Below, piece after piece: positions 1 through 7,662 of a stretch of 64,000 nt of DNA. Source of the stretch: Acidaminococcus fermentans DSM 20731 (GTDB lineage Bacteria; Bacillota; Negativicutes; Acidaminococcales; Acidaminococcaceae); assembly GCF_000025305.1 (NCBI RefSeq), contig NC_013740.1, positions 1,798,001 to 1,862,000 of the forward strand, given 5' to 3'. The notes under the pieces are model-generated. The model was not told the origin of the DNA and searched no databases. It was given only the letters and a program-made list of their open reading frames with translations. A program made the translations under genes and the position numbers. The first letter of the stretch is position 1. Each line of letters opens with the position of its first letter.

Positions 1-1
1 C

Positions 2-517
2 TTCTTCGCCGGAATCATCACCTCCGGGATCCTGGGGGCCATCATGAGCACCTCCGACAGCCAGCTGCTGGTGGCCGCTTCTTCCTTTACCACGGACTTC
101 TACAAGATCCTGATCAACCCCAAGGCCACGGCCGCGGAACTGGTACGGATGAGCCGGATGATGATCATCGTGGTATCCGCCCTTTCCCTGGTACTGGCCA
201 TGAACCCGGACAGCATGATCCTGAACATCGTTTCCTACGCCTGGGCCGGTTTCGGGGCCGCCTTCGGGCCCCTGGTGCTGTTCTCCCTGTTCTGGCGCCG
301 GATGACCACTGACGGGGCCTTCGCGGGCATCGTAGTGGGCGGTTCCACGGTGCTGATCTGGAAGAACTTCTTCGCCTTCACCGGCGTCTACGAAATCATC
401 CCCGGGTTCATCCTGTCCTGCCTGGCCATCGTCATCGTCAGCCTGATGGACAGCGAACCGGAGCCGGAAGTGGTGGCCCGGTACGACGAGGCGGTTGCCA
501 AGTTGAAAGAGGAATGA
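2..517 (+). CDS. putP: Sodium/solute symporter, PutP (sodium/proline) type, 3' portion
   Basis: The reading frame is open from base 2, so the gene starts outside the window and only about the last 171 residues are present. The first residues (FFAGIITSGILGAIMSTSDS) match the conserved loop of the SSS family (sodium:solute symporters) where sodium-site serines lie, followed by QLLVAASSFTTDFYK. Several hydrophobic membrane segments follow, then a charged tail ending KLKEE. The family imports proline or a related solute with Na+ across the inner membrane. Substrate is inferred from resemblance to PutP; pantothenate or other SSS substrates are less likely. A strong hairpin terminator follows immediately. 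Confidence 0.85.
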   Translation, partial: FFAGIITSGILGAIMSTSDSQLLVAASSFTTDFYKILINPKATAAELVRMSRMMIIVVSALSLVLAMNPDSMILNIVSYAWAGFGAAFGPLVLFSLFWRRMTTDGAFAGIVVGGSTVLIWKNFFAFTGVYEIIPGFILSCLAIVIVSLMDSEPEPEVVARYDEAVAKLKEE

Positions 518-520
518 AAA

Positions 521-567
521 AAGGGGCCTGGAAAAAATGATTCCTCATTTTTTCCAGGCCCCCTTTT
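521..567 (+). terminator. Rho-independent terminator of the symporter gene
   Basis: An 18-bp perfect stem (523-540 with 545-562, loop TTCC) is followed by CTTTT. It begins six bases after the symporter stop codon. Confidence 0.85.
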
Positions 568-716
568 GGTCGCGGGTCGCGAGCTACAGGTCGCGAGCTA
601 GGACGTTTAAGCCATTTGTTTCTTTTTCTATATGATGATAAGAAAAAATCGGTTGGAATCTGCAAAACTGAAACTTCGGTCCGTACCAACAAGCCCGCGA
701 CCCACGACTCGTGACC
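568..716. repeat. Heptamer-bracketed intergenic element, copy A
   Basis: The left end reads as phased 7-mers GTCGCGG, GTCGCGA, GCTACAG, GTCGCGA, GCTAGGA. The right end is the inverted equivalent (reverse complement begins GTCACGA, GTCGTGG, GTCGCGG). Between them is an AT-richer core of about 90 bp that starts ACGTTTAAGCC and ends CCAACAAG. The core recurs at 5911-6059 in the same orientation and at 35904-36049 inverted. The element lies exactly between two terminator hairpins of convergent genes. No coding frame of note is seen. Confidence 0.8.
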
Positions 717-770
717 AAAAAGGTGGGCTGTGAAGAAATGAAAAAAGCATCTCTTCACAGCCCACCTTTT
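717..770. terminator. Bidirectional terminator hairpin
   Basis: The stem AAAAGGTGGGCTGTGAAG (718-735) pairs with 753-770, with T-runs on both strands. It ends the minus-strand GerMN operon and backs up termination from the plus strand. Confidence 0.8.
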
Positions 771-771
771 C

Positions 772-1320
772 TTACTGTATATACTTCCCGTCCCGTTTCA
801 GCGGCTCCGACAGATCCTGCCCTCCCAGAACCGTTACCGGCTTGCCTTTTACGGTGAACCTTACTTTCTGGATTTCCGGGAATTCGGTGAGGGTGTCCAC
901 CACCGCATACAGCATCAGCAGAGTGTCGTGGTCCCCCCGCCGGGTCTGGAATTCCCGGCTGAAATCAATGGTGGCCACCTTGTCCTTTACGGTGACTTTG
1001 TTCACCCTGACCCCTTTGGGGAAGGTGGTGTCCCCCTGGGGACGCTTTTCCACCAGTTCCTTCAGCACCAGCAGGGGCAGCTTGTCCCGGCTGCCGGAAA
1101 GCTTCACGGTCTGGGCCTGGAGCTTCCCGTTCTTCCCCACCCGGTACAGGGTCCGGGACGAAGCCTGGGCTCCCTTCTGCCCGGCCTTGGCATCCGCCGC
1201 AGCCGTTTCCTTTTTCGTGTCAGGGTTCACGGTGGTGTTCTGGGGACTGCAGCCTCCCAAAAAAGTCAGGCTCCCCAGCAGTAGTGCTGCCGCCGTCCAG
1301 CGGGTCAGTCTTTTGTCCAT
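772..1320 (-). CDS. GerMN-domain lipoprotein
   Basis: A 182-residue exported protein. The start at 1320 (MDKRLTRW) is chosen because AAGGAGG lies 8 nt upstream inside the end of the amidase gene; longer frames lack a signal peptide. A lipobox (LGGC) ends a typical hydrophobic signal, so Cys24 or so is probably lipidated. The C-terminal ~120 residues (motifs TVKLSG, LLVLKELVE, VRVNKVTVKDKVATIDFS, VVDTLTEFPEIQKVRF) match the GerMN fold, a small domain found in spore-germination and envelope proteins. It follows the amidase by 4 bp, so the two are surely co-transcribed; a role as a partner or regulator of that cell-wall hydrolase is inference. Confidence 0.8.
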   Translation of the reverse strand: MDKRLTRWTAAALLLGSLTFLGGCSPQNTTVNPDTKKETAAADAKAGQKGAQASSRTLYRVGKNGKLQAQTVKLSGSRDKLPLLVLKELVEKRPQGDTTFPKGVRVNKVTVKDKVATIDFSREFQTRRGDHDTLLMLYAVVDTLTEFPEIQKVRFTVKGKPVTVLGGQDLSEPLKRDGKYIQ

Positions 1321-1324
1321 GGGC

Positions 1325-2428
1325 TCAGCCTCCTTGATGCTGGTTGTAGAAGTCTTCGATACCGTCAGCAATGGCATTGGCCACCTTGTTCTGGAACCAG
1401 TCGGAGATCAGCAGCTTTTCTTCCCTTTTGTTGGTCAGGAACAGACATTCCACCAATGCCCCGGGCATGGTGCTCCGCTTGTTCACGTAGAAGTTGGCGT
1501 ACCGTACCCCCAGGTCATCCACATCGGCGGTCTTCATCAGCCGGTCCTGGATGCACTGGGCTACCTGGATATCGTACTTGGTCTTGGGATGGTAGTAGGT
1601 GGAGAACCCGCCCACGCTGGTGTTTTCACTGGCGTTGATGTGGATGCTGATGAACATGTCGGAATGGCTGTTCTCCGCCACATCCACCCGGGCCTGGAGC
1701 TCTTCCGCATCGGTGGCGTCCGGTCCGTACACATCCACGTCGGTGGTCCGGGTCATGTAGACGATGGCCCCTTTCTTTTCCAGCAGGGCCTTCACCTTTT
1801 TGGAAATGGGCAGGGTCACGTCCTTTTCATAGGTGCCGGTAACCAGTCCGTGGGTTCCCGGGTCCGTGCCCCCATGGCCCGGATCCAGGGTGATCCGCTT
1901 GCCTCTGATGCCTCCCACCACGGAATAGGTGTTGCCAAAACTGGGTTTGGGCCGGGTGGGCTGCCAGGGAGAGCTGGAAGGCCTGCTGGGCCGCTTGGGA
2001 GTGAAGGTCTTCTGGGGCGGCGCCGCGATCACATCCACCACCACCCGGGTGGGCCGCTTGGCCACTTTGTCTTCCTTCAGGCTGAACACGTTGAACATCC
2101 CCTTCTGGAGGGGTCTCTTCATCATCACATGGACCACCGTGGCATTGATTTTCCGTTCCAGATACACCTTGGAAACATAGGTGGCCTTTTTGGGGGTAGT
2201 GACCCGGGGAATGGACGATTTCAGGTTGCCGTAGACGGTGACCCGCAGTTCATTGTCCAGCATTTCCGTTTTGTATTTCGTGGCCTGGTTGGTATCCAGG
2301 ACAATCCGCAGCCGTCCGTTGGGATTGACCCCGTACACCACATCCTGGATCTTGGACGCCGCCTGGGCATTTCCCGTTCCCAGGCATGCCACCAGGCAGA
2401 AAAAGAATAACAGCAGTTTTTTGAACAC
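1325..2428 (-). CDS. amiC: N-acetylmuramoyl-L-alanine amidase with AMIN domain
   Basis: A 367-residue exported zinc amidase that cleaves the lactyl-amide bond between MurNAc and the stem peptide, used in cell separation. It starts with GTG at 2428 after AGGAGG. Residues 1-24 form a signal peptide (AQAA cleavage region), an AMIN targeting domain follows (about 26-125), then a proline-rich linker (PSRPSSSPWQPTRPKP). Last is the Amidase_3 domain, with zinc-ligand motifs LDPGHGGTDPG, the Glu in TYEKDVTL and SIHINAS, and the catalytic Glu in ALVECLFLTN. The order AMIN-amidase resembles AmiC/AmiB of diderm bacteria. The exact symbol is a family-level guess. It is followed directly by a GerMN lipoprotein gene. 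Confidence 0.9.
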   Translation of the reverse strand: MFKKLLLFFFCLVACLGTGNAQAASKIQDVVYGVNPNGRLRIVLDTNQATKYKTEMLDNELRVTVYGNLKSSIPRVTTPKKATYVSKVYLERKINATVVHVMMKRPLQKGMFNVFSLKEDKVAKRPTRVVVDVIAAPPQKTFTPKRPSRPSSSPWQPTRPKPSFGNTYSVVGGIRGKRITLDPGHGGTDPGTHGLVTGTYEKDVTLPISKKVKALLEKKGAIVYMTRTTDVDVYGPDATDAEELQARVDVAENSHSDMFISIHINASENTSVGGFSTYYHPKTKYDIQVAQCIQDRLMKTADVDDLGVRYANFYVNKRSTMPGALVECLFLTNKREEKLLISDWFQNKVANAIADGIEDFYNQHQGG

Positions 2429-2510
2429 GTTGAACCTCCTCTTGGGACGCAGCAGGCTGTCTTCTGCCTCCCGGACTACCCGGCCATTGTAACACTTTCC
2501 CAGGTTCCAT

Positions 2511-2549
2511 GCAAATCAGGCCGGCTGACCGCCCCGGCGGGCCGGCCAT
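2511..2549 (-). terminator. Possible terminator or attenuator hairpin after nnr
   Basis: GGCCGGC and GCCGGCC can pair around a GC-rich loop just past the nnr stop, but the T-run on the minus strand is weak (TGATTTG). It may only reduce read-through into the amidase gene. Confidence 0.3.
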
Positions 2550-2552
2550 CTT

Positions 2553-4055
2553 TTATCTCTTTTTCACTTTGTCCAGGGCTGCAGGCAGGTGGGTCACCAG
2601 ATCCCCGGCCGCAAGACCGATCTTTCCGCCTTCCGCCGCCAGATCCCCGGCCAGCCCCTGGAGATAGACCCCGCAGCAGGCGGCCTGGCCCAGGTCCAGT
2701 CCCTGTCCCAAAAGGGCGGCAATGGTCCCGGTGAGCACGTCTCCGCAGCCCCCGGTGGCCATGCCTTCATTGCCGGTGGTATTGATGAACACCTGTCCGT
2801 TGGGCAGGGCCACCACCACCGGCGTGCATTTCAGCACCACTACCGCCTGCCATCTGGCCGCCCCTTCCAGGGCCGCCCGGACCGGATCCTGGAGGATCTC
2901 CCCGGTGGATTTCCCCAGCAGCCGGGCCATTTCTCCCGGATGGGGGGTAAAGATTTTTTTCTGGAGGGACTGCAGCAGGGCATCATCCCCAGCCAGGGCA
3001 TTGAGGCCGTCCGCATCCAGCACCAGGGGCTGGGACAGCTGGGGCAGCAGTTCCCGGAGGTACTGGACGGTTTCCGGGGCTTTCCCTGCTCCGGGACCGG
3101 CAGCCACCACGTCAAATCTCCGGAAGGCCTTCAGGCTGGCTTCCGTCACCGGCCGCACCATCACCTCCGTGGATTTGATGATCAGGGGCTGGAGCACTTC
3201 CGGCTGGGTGTACAACGTCACCAGACCGGCCCCGGCCCGGACCGCCGCCTTGGAACAAAGTTCCGCCGCTCCGGCATACCCCAGGCTCCCGGCCAGGATC
3301 CCCACCCGGCCGTTCATGCCCTTGTGGGCATTGGGGGGCCGTTTGGGCAGCACGTGCCGGACCAGGTCTTCCGTCAGGAGCTCCGCATTGCTTTCCGCTT
3401 CCAGCACCAGGGAGGGCGGGGTATTCAGATCCGCCAGGATGATCTTCCCGGTGTACCCGGCTCCGGGATACAGGTACAGCCCCGGTTTGGGGGCGATCAT
3501 GGTCACTGTGGCCCGGGCGTGGAGGGCCAGGTCCGTATACCCATGATCCGCTTCCACCCCACTGGGGATGTCCACCGCCAGCACCGGTACCGGCACCATC
3601 TGGAGGGTTTCCAGGAGGGACCGGATGGGTTCCCGGACTTTACCATGGAAGCTGGTCCCCAGCAGGGCGTCGATGAACAGATCCGCCTGGGCACAGGCCT
3701 GGAGCACTTCATTCTGGTCCTTTTCCCACCGGAGGATGGTAAAAGGGAAGCTCTGGCAGATCTTGTACTGTAGCGCCGCTCCCGGGCCGAAGCTTTCCGG
3801 GGCTTCCGCCAGCACCAGGGTCACCAGAGCCCCCCGTTTCAGCAGGAACCGGGCGGCGGCCAGGCCGTCTCCCCCGTTGTTTCCTTTCCCGATCAGCAGG
3901 ATCACCCGTTTTTCCCGGGGATTCCCCATCAGGTCCGCCGCCACATCGGCCACGGCCCGTCCGGCGTTCTCGATGAGGACGGCCTCCGGGATTCCCATTT
4001 CCCCGATGGCCTTGGCATCCACTTTTTTCATGGCTTCACTTGCAATGAGTTTCAT
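2553..4055 (-). CDS. nnr: Bifunctional NAD(P)H-hydrate repair enzyme (epimerase + ADP-dependent dehydratase)
   Basis: A 500-residue fusion that repairs hydrated NADH/NADPH (NADHX). The N-terminal ~215 residues are the YjeF_N epimerase (GKGNNGGDGLAAARFL, DIPSGVEADHG). The C-terminal half is the ribokinase-like dehydratase (VLDADGLNAL, TPHPGEMARLLG, NEGMATGGCGDVLTGTIAALLGQ). The start MKLIASEAM at 4055 is preferred over an upstream ATG because GGAGGG precedes it and it begins one base after the acpS stop. The acpS-nnr pairing is very common in bacteria, so co-transcription is expected. The length is normal for the fused form. Confidence 0.93.
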   Translation of the reverse strand: MKLIASEAMKKVDAKAIGEMGIPEAVLIENAGRAVADVAADLMGNPREKRVILLIGKGNNGGDGLAAARFLLKRGALVTLVLAEAPESFGPGAALQYKICQSFPFTILRWEKDQNEVLQACAQADLFIDALLGTSFHGKVREPIRSLLETLQMVPVPVLAVDIPSGVEADHGYTDLALHARATVTMIAPKPGLYLYPGAGYTGKIILADLNTPPSLVLEAESNAELLTEDLVRHVLPKRPPNAHKGMNGRVGILAGSLGYAGAAELCSKAAVRAGAGLVTLYTQPEVLQPLIIKSTEVMVRPVTEASLKAFRRFDVVAAGPGAGKAPETVQYLRELLPQLSQPLVLDADGLNALAGDDALLQSLQKKIFTPHPGEMARLLGKSTGEILQDPVRAALEGAARWQAVVVLKCTPVVVALPNGQVFINTTGNEGMATGGCGDVLTGTIAALLGQGLDLGQAACCGVYLQGLAGDLAAEGGKIGLAAGDLVTHLPAALDKVKKR

Positions 4056-4056
4056 C

Positions 4057-4431
4057 TTATCCCTCCAACAGTACTTGGGCAATGGCATTTTCCGCCGTAT
4101 GGCTCAGGCTTACATGGATCCGTTCCACGCCCCGCACCAGAGCGGCCACCCGCAGCTGGCCCATAAGATGGAGCCGGGGCGCCCCGGTCTTTTCCTCGTT
4201 CAGCACTTCCACCTGCTGGAGCTGTCCCGGAGTCAGGCCGGTACCCAGGGCCTTGCCCAGGGCTTCCTTGGCCGCAAACCGGGCCGCGTAGGATTCGCTG
4301 CTGTGAGCGCCCTTGCTTTCACAGTACTCGATTTCGTCCCGGGTAAAGGTCTTTTCTTTGAACCCGGCCTGTTTCAGGGCCCGTTCCATCCGGCCCACTT
4401 CCAGGATATCCACACCCATGCCAAGAATCAT
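4057..4431 (-). CDS. acpS: Holo-[acyl-carrier-protein] synthase
   Basis: A 124-residue enzyme that moves 4'-phosphopantetheine from CoA to the acyl carrier protein. It shows the family marks GMGVDILEVGRM at the N-terminus (Mg2+-binding Asp) and FAAKEALGKALGTG (catalytic Glu/Lys). The ATG at 4431 (MILGMG) is chosen over a TTG two codons upstream because AAGGA then sits 8 nt away. The stop overlaps the ribosome-binding region of nnr. Confidence 0.93.
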   Translation of the reverse strand: MILGMGVDILEVGRMERALKQAGFKEKTFTRDEIEYCESKGAHSSESYAARFAAKEALGKALGTGLTPGQLQQVEVLNEEKTGAPRLHLMGQLRVAALVRGVERIHVSLSHTAENAIAQVLLEG

Positions 4432-4514
4432 ATCCAATTCCTTCTTTCACGCTTTTCTATCTTATTGAAACAATGTTACAAAACTATGGCAAAACTGTGC
4501 TCTTTCTTTTCCAT

Positions 4515-5834
4515 TTACATCCCATGCTGTTTTTTCCAGTCCTTGATCTGCCGGAGCCGTTCCTTGTACCGGGCTTCCAGCCCCTGTTCCGTGGGATGGT
4601 AATAGCTCCGGTCCTTCAGCCCGTCGGGCAGGCACTGCATGGCGGCCATTTTCTCTTTGGTGTCATGGGCATACTGGTACCCTTTGCCGTAGCCCAGCTC
4701 TCCCATCAGCCGGGTGGGAGCGTTCCGGATCTGGAGGGGCACCGGTTCGTTGAGATGCTGCCGGGCATCGTCCCTGGCCTCGTTGTAGGCCAGTTCCATG
4801 GCGTTGGATTTGGGCGCCATGGAAAGGTAGATCACCGCATGGGTCAGGTTCACGGAACATTCCGGCATACCGAGGAAATGACAGGCCTGGTAGGCTGCCA
4901 CCGCGATCTCCAGCCCCCGGGAATCCGCAAGGCCCACGTCTTCGCTGGCGAACCGGACCACCCGCCGGGCAATGTAAAGGGGATCCTCCCCCGCTTCCAG
5001 CATCCGGGCCAGCCAGTACACCGCCGCATCCGGATCGGAATTCCGCATGGATTTGTGGAGGGCGGAAATCAGGTTGTAGTGTTCCTCCCCGGTTTTGTCA
5101 TACAGGAGAGCCTTTTTCCCGGTACACTGTTCAATCAGCTCCCGGGACACATGGATGCCGTCCGGTTTCCGTTCCCCGTTGAGCACCACCATTTCCAGGG
5201 TGGCCAGGGCGGACCGGGCATCGCCGTTGGAGAGCCGGGCCAGGAAGGTCAGGTCTTCCTCCGCCAGATGGACGGTTTCTTTCCCGAATCCCCGGGGATC
5301 GGTGAGGGCCCGTTTCAGGATCCCTTTGATGGCCTTTTCATCCAGGGCCTTCAGCACAAAGACCTTGCACCGGCTCAGAAGAGCCCCGTTCACCTCAAAG
5401 GAAGGATTTTCCGTGGTGGCGCCGATCAGGATGATGGCGCCTTTTTCCACAAAGGGCAGGAACGCATCCTGCTGGGCCCGGTTGAACCGGTGGATTTCGT
5501 CCACGAACACGATGGTCCGGGCCCCGAACCGCCGGTTCTCATCGGCCCGCTGCATCACCGTGCGGATTTCCTTGATGCCGCTGGTCACGGCGGAAAAATT
5601 AATGAAATTGGCCCGGGTGGTGTGGGCGATGATCTGGGCCAGGGTGGTCTTCCCCACCCCCGGCGGCCCCCAGAAGATCATGGAGGAGATCCGGTCTTCC
5701 TCGATCAGGTTCCAGAGGATCTTCCCCGGTCCCAGCAGCTGCTCCTGGCCCACGAATTCGTCCAGGGTACGGGGCCGCAGCCGGGCCGCCAGAGGCTCAT
5801 CCGCCGGCGCCGCAAACAGACTGTCTTCTTCCAA
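4515..5834 (-). CDS. rarA: Replication-associated recombination protein A (AAA+ ATPase)
   Basis: A 439-residue clamp-loader-like ATPase that acts at stalled replication forks. Walker A is GPPGVGKTTLA, Walker B/DEAH-like is VFVDEIHRFNRAQQDAFLP, sensor 1 is ILIGATTENPSFEVN, and the MgsA-type C-terminal region (SDPDAAVYWLARML, RRVVRFASEDVGLAD, PKSNAMELAY) is complete. The start is taken as TTG at 5834 because GGGAGGTGA lies 5-6 nt upstream; a GTG at 5843 overlaps that ribosome-binding site. It is probably monocistronic, between a repeat element and acpS. Confidence 0.92.
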   Translation of the reverse strand: MEEDSLFAAPADEPLAARLRPRTLDEFVGQEQLLGPGKILWNLIEEDRISSMIFWGPPGVGKTTLAQIIAHTTRANFINFSAVTSGIKEIRTVMQRADENRRFGARTIVFVDEIHRFNRAQQDAFLPFVEKGAIILIGATTENPSFEVNGALLSRCKVFVLKALDEKAIKGILKRALTDPRGFGKETVHLAEEDLTFLARLSNGDARSALATLEMVVLNGERKPDGIHVSRELIEQCTGKKALLYDKTGEEHYNLISALHKSMRNSDPDAAVYWLARMLEAGEDPLYIARRVVRFASEDVGLADSRGLEIAVAAYQACHFLGMPECSVNLTHAVIYLSMAPKSNAMELAYNEARDDARQHLNEPVPLQIRNAPTRLMGELGYGKGYQYAHDTKEKMAAMQCLPDGLKDRSYYHPTEQGLEARYKERLRQIKDWKKQHGM

Positions 5835-5877
5835 GGATATCACCTCCCGTATACTCTAAATTTTATTATACCATGAA

Positions 5878-5910
5878 AAAGGGGACTGTTGCCATGCAAC
5901 AGTCCCCTTT
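5878..5910. terminator. Bidirectional terminator hairpin
   Basis: AAAGGGGACTGTTG pairs with CAACAGTCCCCTTT around CCATG. A T-run follows on the minus strand (TTTTTCATGG) and TTTGG on the plus strand. It lies upstream of rarA and downstream of the clcA operon. Confidence 0.75.
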
Positions 5911-6059
5911 GGTCACGGGCCACGGGTCGCGGGCCTGGACGTTTAAGCCGTTTGTTTATCTTCTATAGGATGATACAGCAAAATCAATCAGAATCTGCAA
6001 AATCAGATTTTCGATTTGCACTAACAAGCCCGCGACTCATGGCTCGCGACCCGCGACCA
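5911..6059. repeat. Heptamer-bracketed intergenic element, copy B
   Basis: The left end has 7-mers GTCACGG, GCCACGG, GTCGCGG, GCCTGGA; the right end, read on the minus strand, has GTCGCGG, GTCGCGA, GCCATGA, GTCGCGG, GCTT. The core (ACGTTTAAGCCGTTTG to ACTAACAAG) is a diverged copy of the core at 568-716, same orientation. A second GC-rich hairpin (GGGGGCGAA/TTCGCCCCC, 6058-6080) abuts its right edge at the clcA stop. Confidence 0.8.
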
Positions 6060-6080
6060 GGGGGCGAATCCCTTCGCCCC

Positions 6081-7661
6081 CTACTCCCCCGTCTTCGTCT
6101 TGAACAGCTCATTCAGCTGATGGAGACGGGCGTGGTTGGGGATGAGATAGACGTAATCTCCGCCCAGCAGGACGGTATCGGCCTGGGGGATCATGTCCTG
6201 ATCCCCCCGCCGGACGCAGACCACCAGGGCCCGGCCGGGCAGGCGGATTTCCTGGAGGGTCTTCCCTTCCACCCGGGCTCCCCCTTCCACGGCGATTTCC
6301 ACCAGCATCTGCTCTTCCGGAGCCTCCAGGATATTCTTCACCTTGGGGTTGTCCTTCAGCGACCGTTCCAGCATGGCGTCGAAAATGGGCGTATCATGGA
6401 CGATTTCCCCGGCCGCATAGGCAAACAGGGTCACAATGCCCAAAGGTACCAGATGGTAGAACCGGCCGGTCATTTCCAAAAGCAGCAGGATGGCCGTCAC
6501 CGGTGCCCGGACGGAGCCGGCAAATAAGCCGGCCATGCCGAACACCACCATATTCAGCCGGTAGGCTTCCGGCAGGAGCCCCAGCTGCACCAGCAGGTTC
6601 CCGTACAGGCTCCCCACCAGGGACCCCAGCACCAGCATGGGCTGCAGGCTGCCCCCGGGAGCGCCGGACCCGGTACTGAAAATGGTGAAGAAGAATTTCC
6701 CCAGAAGGATCACCAGTACCATCCCCAGGGTCCCTTCCAGGTCCACCATGGCTTCGATGATGTTGTCCCCGGCCCCCAGGATCTGGGGCAGCAGGTAGGT
6801 GAGGGGAATGGTCAGCAGCAGGGGAAAGGCGATCTTCATCCAGGGTTTTCGGAACACCGGCAGGCTGTAGAACCGGCCGATGTTCAGAGACCCCTTGTTG
6901 AAGGCCACCCCGATGAGCCCGGATACCAGGCCCAGGACGATCACCTGGGGCAGCAGTTCCACCGGCAGGATGGGCATCTTGGGAATGGTCAGCACCGTTT
7001 CCACCCCGAACACCCAATGGACCAGCACTGTGGTGGTCATGCAGGCCATCAGGGTGGGTGCCATGACAATGGCGGACAGATTCTTGTGGATGGCTTCCAT
7101 GGTGAACATCACCCCGGCCATGGGTGCGTTGAAAGCCGCCGCCAGCCCGGCTCCGGCACCGCTGCTGATCAGGGCCCGCTTTTCCAGGTTGGTGTTGTTC
7201 AGGGCGTTCCCCACCCCCTGGCCGGTCATGGCCCCAATCTGGACCGAAGGTCCTTCCCGGCCCATGGAAAGGCCGGCCCCGATGCCCAGGGAAGTATCCA
7301 GCAGTTTCACCAGGATCACCCGGGCCCAGTGGGTGCTTTTCTCCAGGCCCAGCACAATGCCCCGGACCTGGGGGATGCCGCTGCCCCCGGCAATGGGAGC
7401 CCACCGGACCAGGGCCGCGATCACCATGGCAATCAGGAGCAGGGCCCCCACCCACAGCAGGGTATAGGCGGGAGGCACATTCTGGAGAAAATCCACCATC
7501 TTCGCCCGGTTCCGGGCCACAAAGCCCAGACACAGCCGCAGCACCGTAATGCACAGGCCGGTGGTGATCCCCACCAGGATTCCTTCAAAAGCCAGCTTCA
7601 GTTTCAGGTTGGGAACATGGAGCATCCCCTGGAGGGTCTTTTCCCTTTCCTGCCCTTCCAT
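6081..7661 (-). CDS. clcA: ClC-family chloride channel/antiporter with C-terminal RCK_C domain
   Basis: A 526-residue inner-membrane protein with the ClC anion-path motifs GSGIPQVRG, GREGPSVQIG and GSGAPGGSLQP in order across about ten or more hydrophobic helices. The last ~75 residues form a soluble TrkA_C/RCK_C-like domain (VEGKTLQEIRLPGRALVVCVRRGDQ split around MIPQADTVLLGGDYVYLI). Bacterial relatives are Cl-/H+ or F-/H+ exchangers; the first is more likely here. The start MEGQERE at 7661 follows the lysA-like stop by one base, with AAGGA just upstream. Co-transcription with a decarboxylase suggests a role in charge balance during acid-consuming decarboxylation, which is inference. Confidence 0.88.
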   Translation of the reverse strand: MEGQEREKTLQGMLHVPNLKLKLAFEGILVGITTGLCITVLRLCLGFVARNRAKMVDFLQNVPPAYTLLWVGALLLIAMVIAALVRWAPIAGGSGIPQVRGIVLGLEKSTHWARVILVKLLDTSLGIGAGLSMGREGPSVQIGAMTGQGVGNALNNTNLEKRALISSGAGAGLAAAFNAPMAGVMFTMEAIHKNLSAIVMAPTLMACMTTTVLVHWVFGVETVLTIPKMPILPVELLPQVIVLGLVSGLIGVAFNKGSLNIGRFYSLPVFRKPWMKIAFPLLLTIPLTYLLPQILGAGDNIIEAMVDLEGTLGMVLVILLGKFFFTIFSTGSGAPGGSLQPMLVLGSLVGSLYGNLLVQLGLLPEAYRLNMVVFGMAGLFAGSVRAPVTAILLLLEMTGRFYHLVPLGIVTLFAYAAGEIVHDTPIFDAMLERSLKDNPKVKNILEAPEEQMLVEIAVEGGARVEGKTLQEIRLPGRALVVCVRRGDQDMIPQADTVLLGGDYVYLIPNHARLHQLNELFKTKTGE

Positions 7662-7662
7662 C

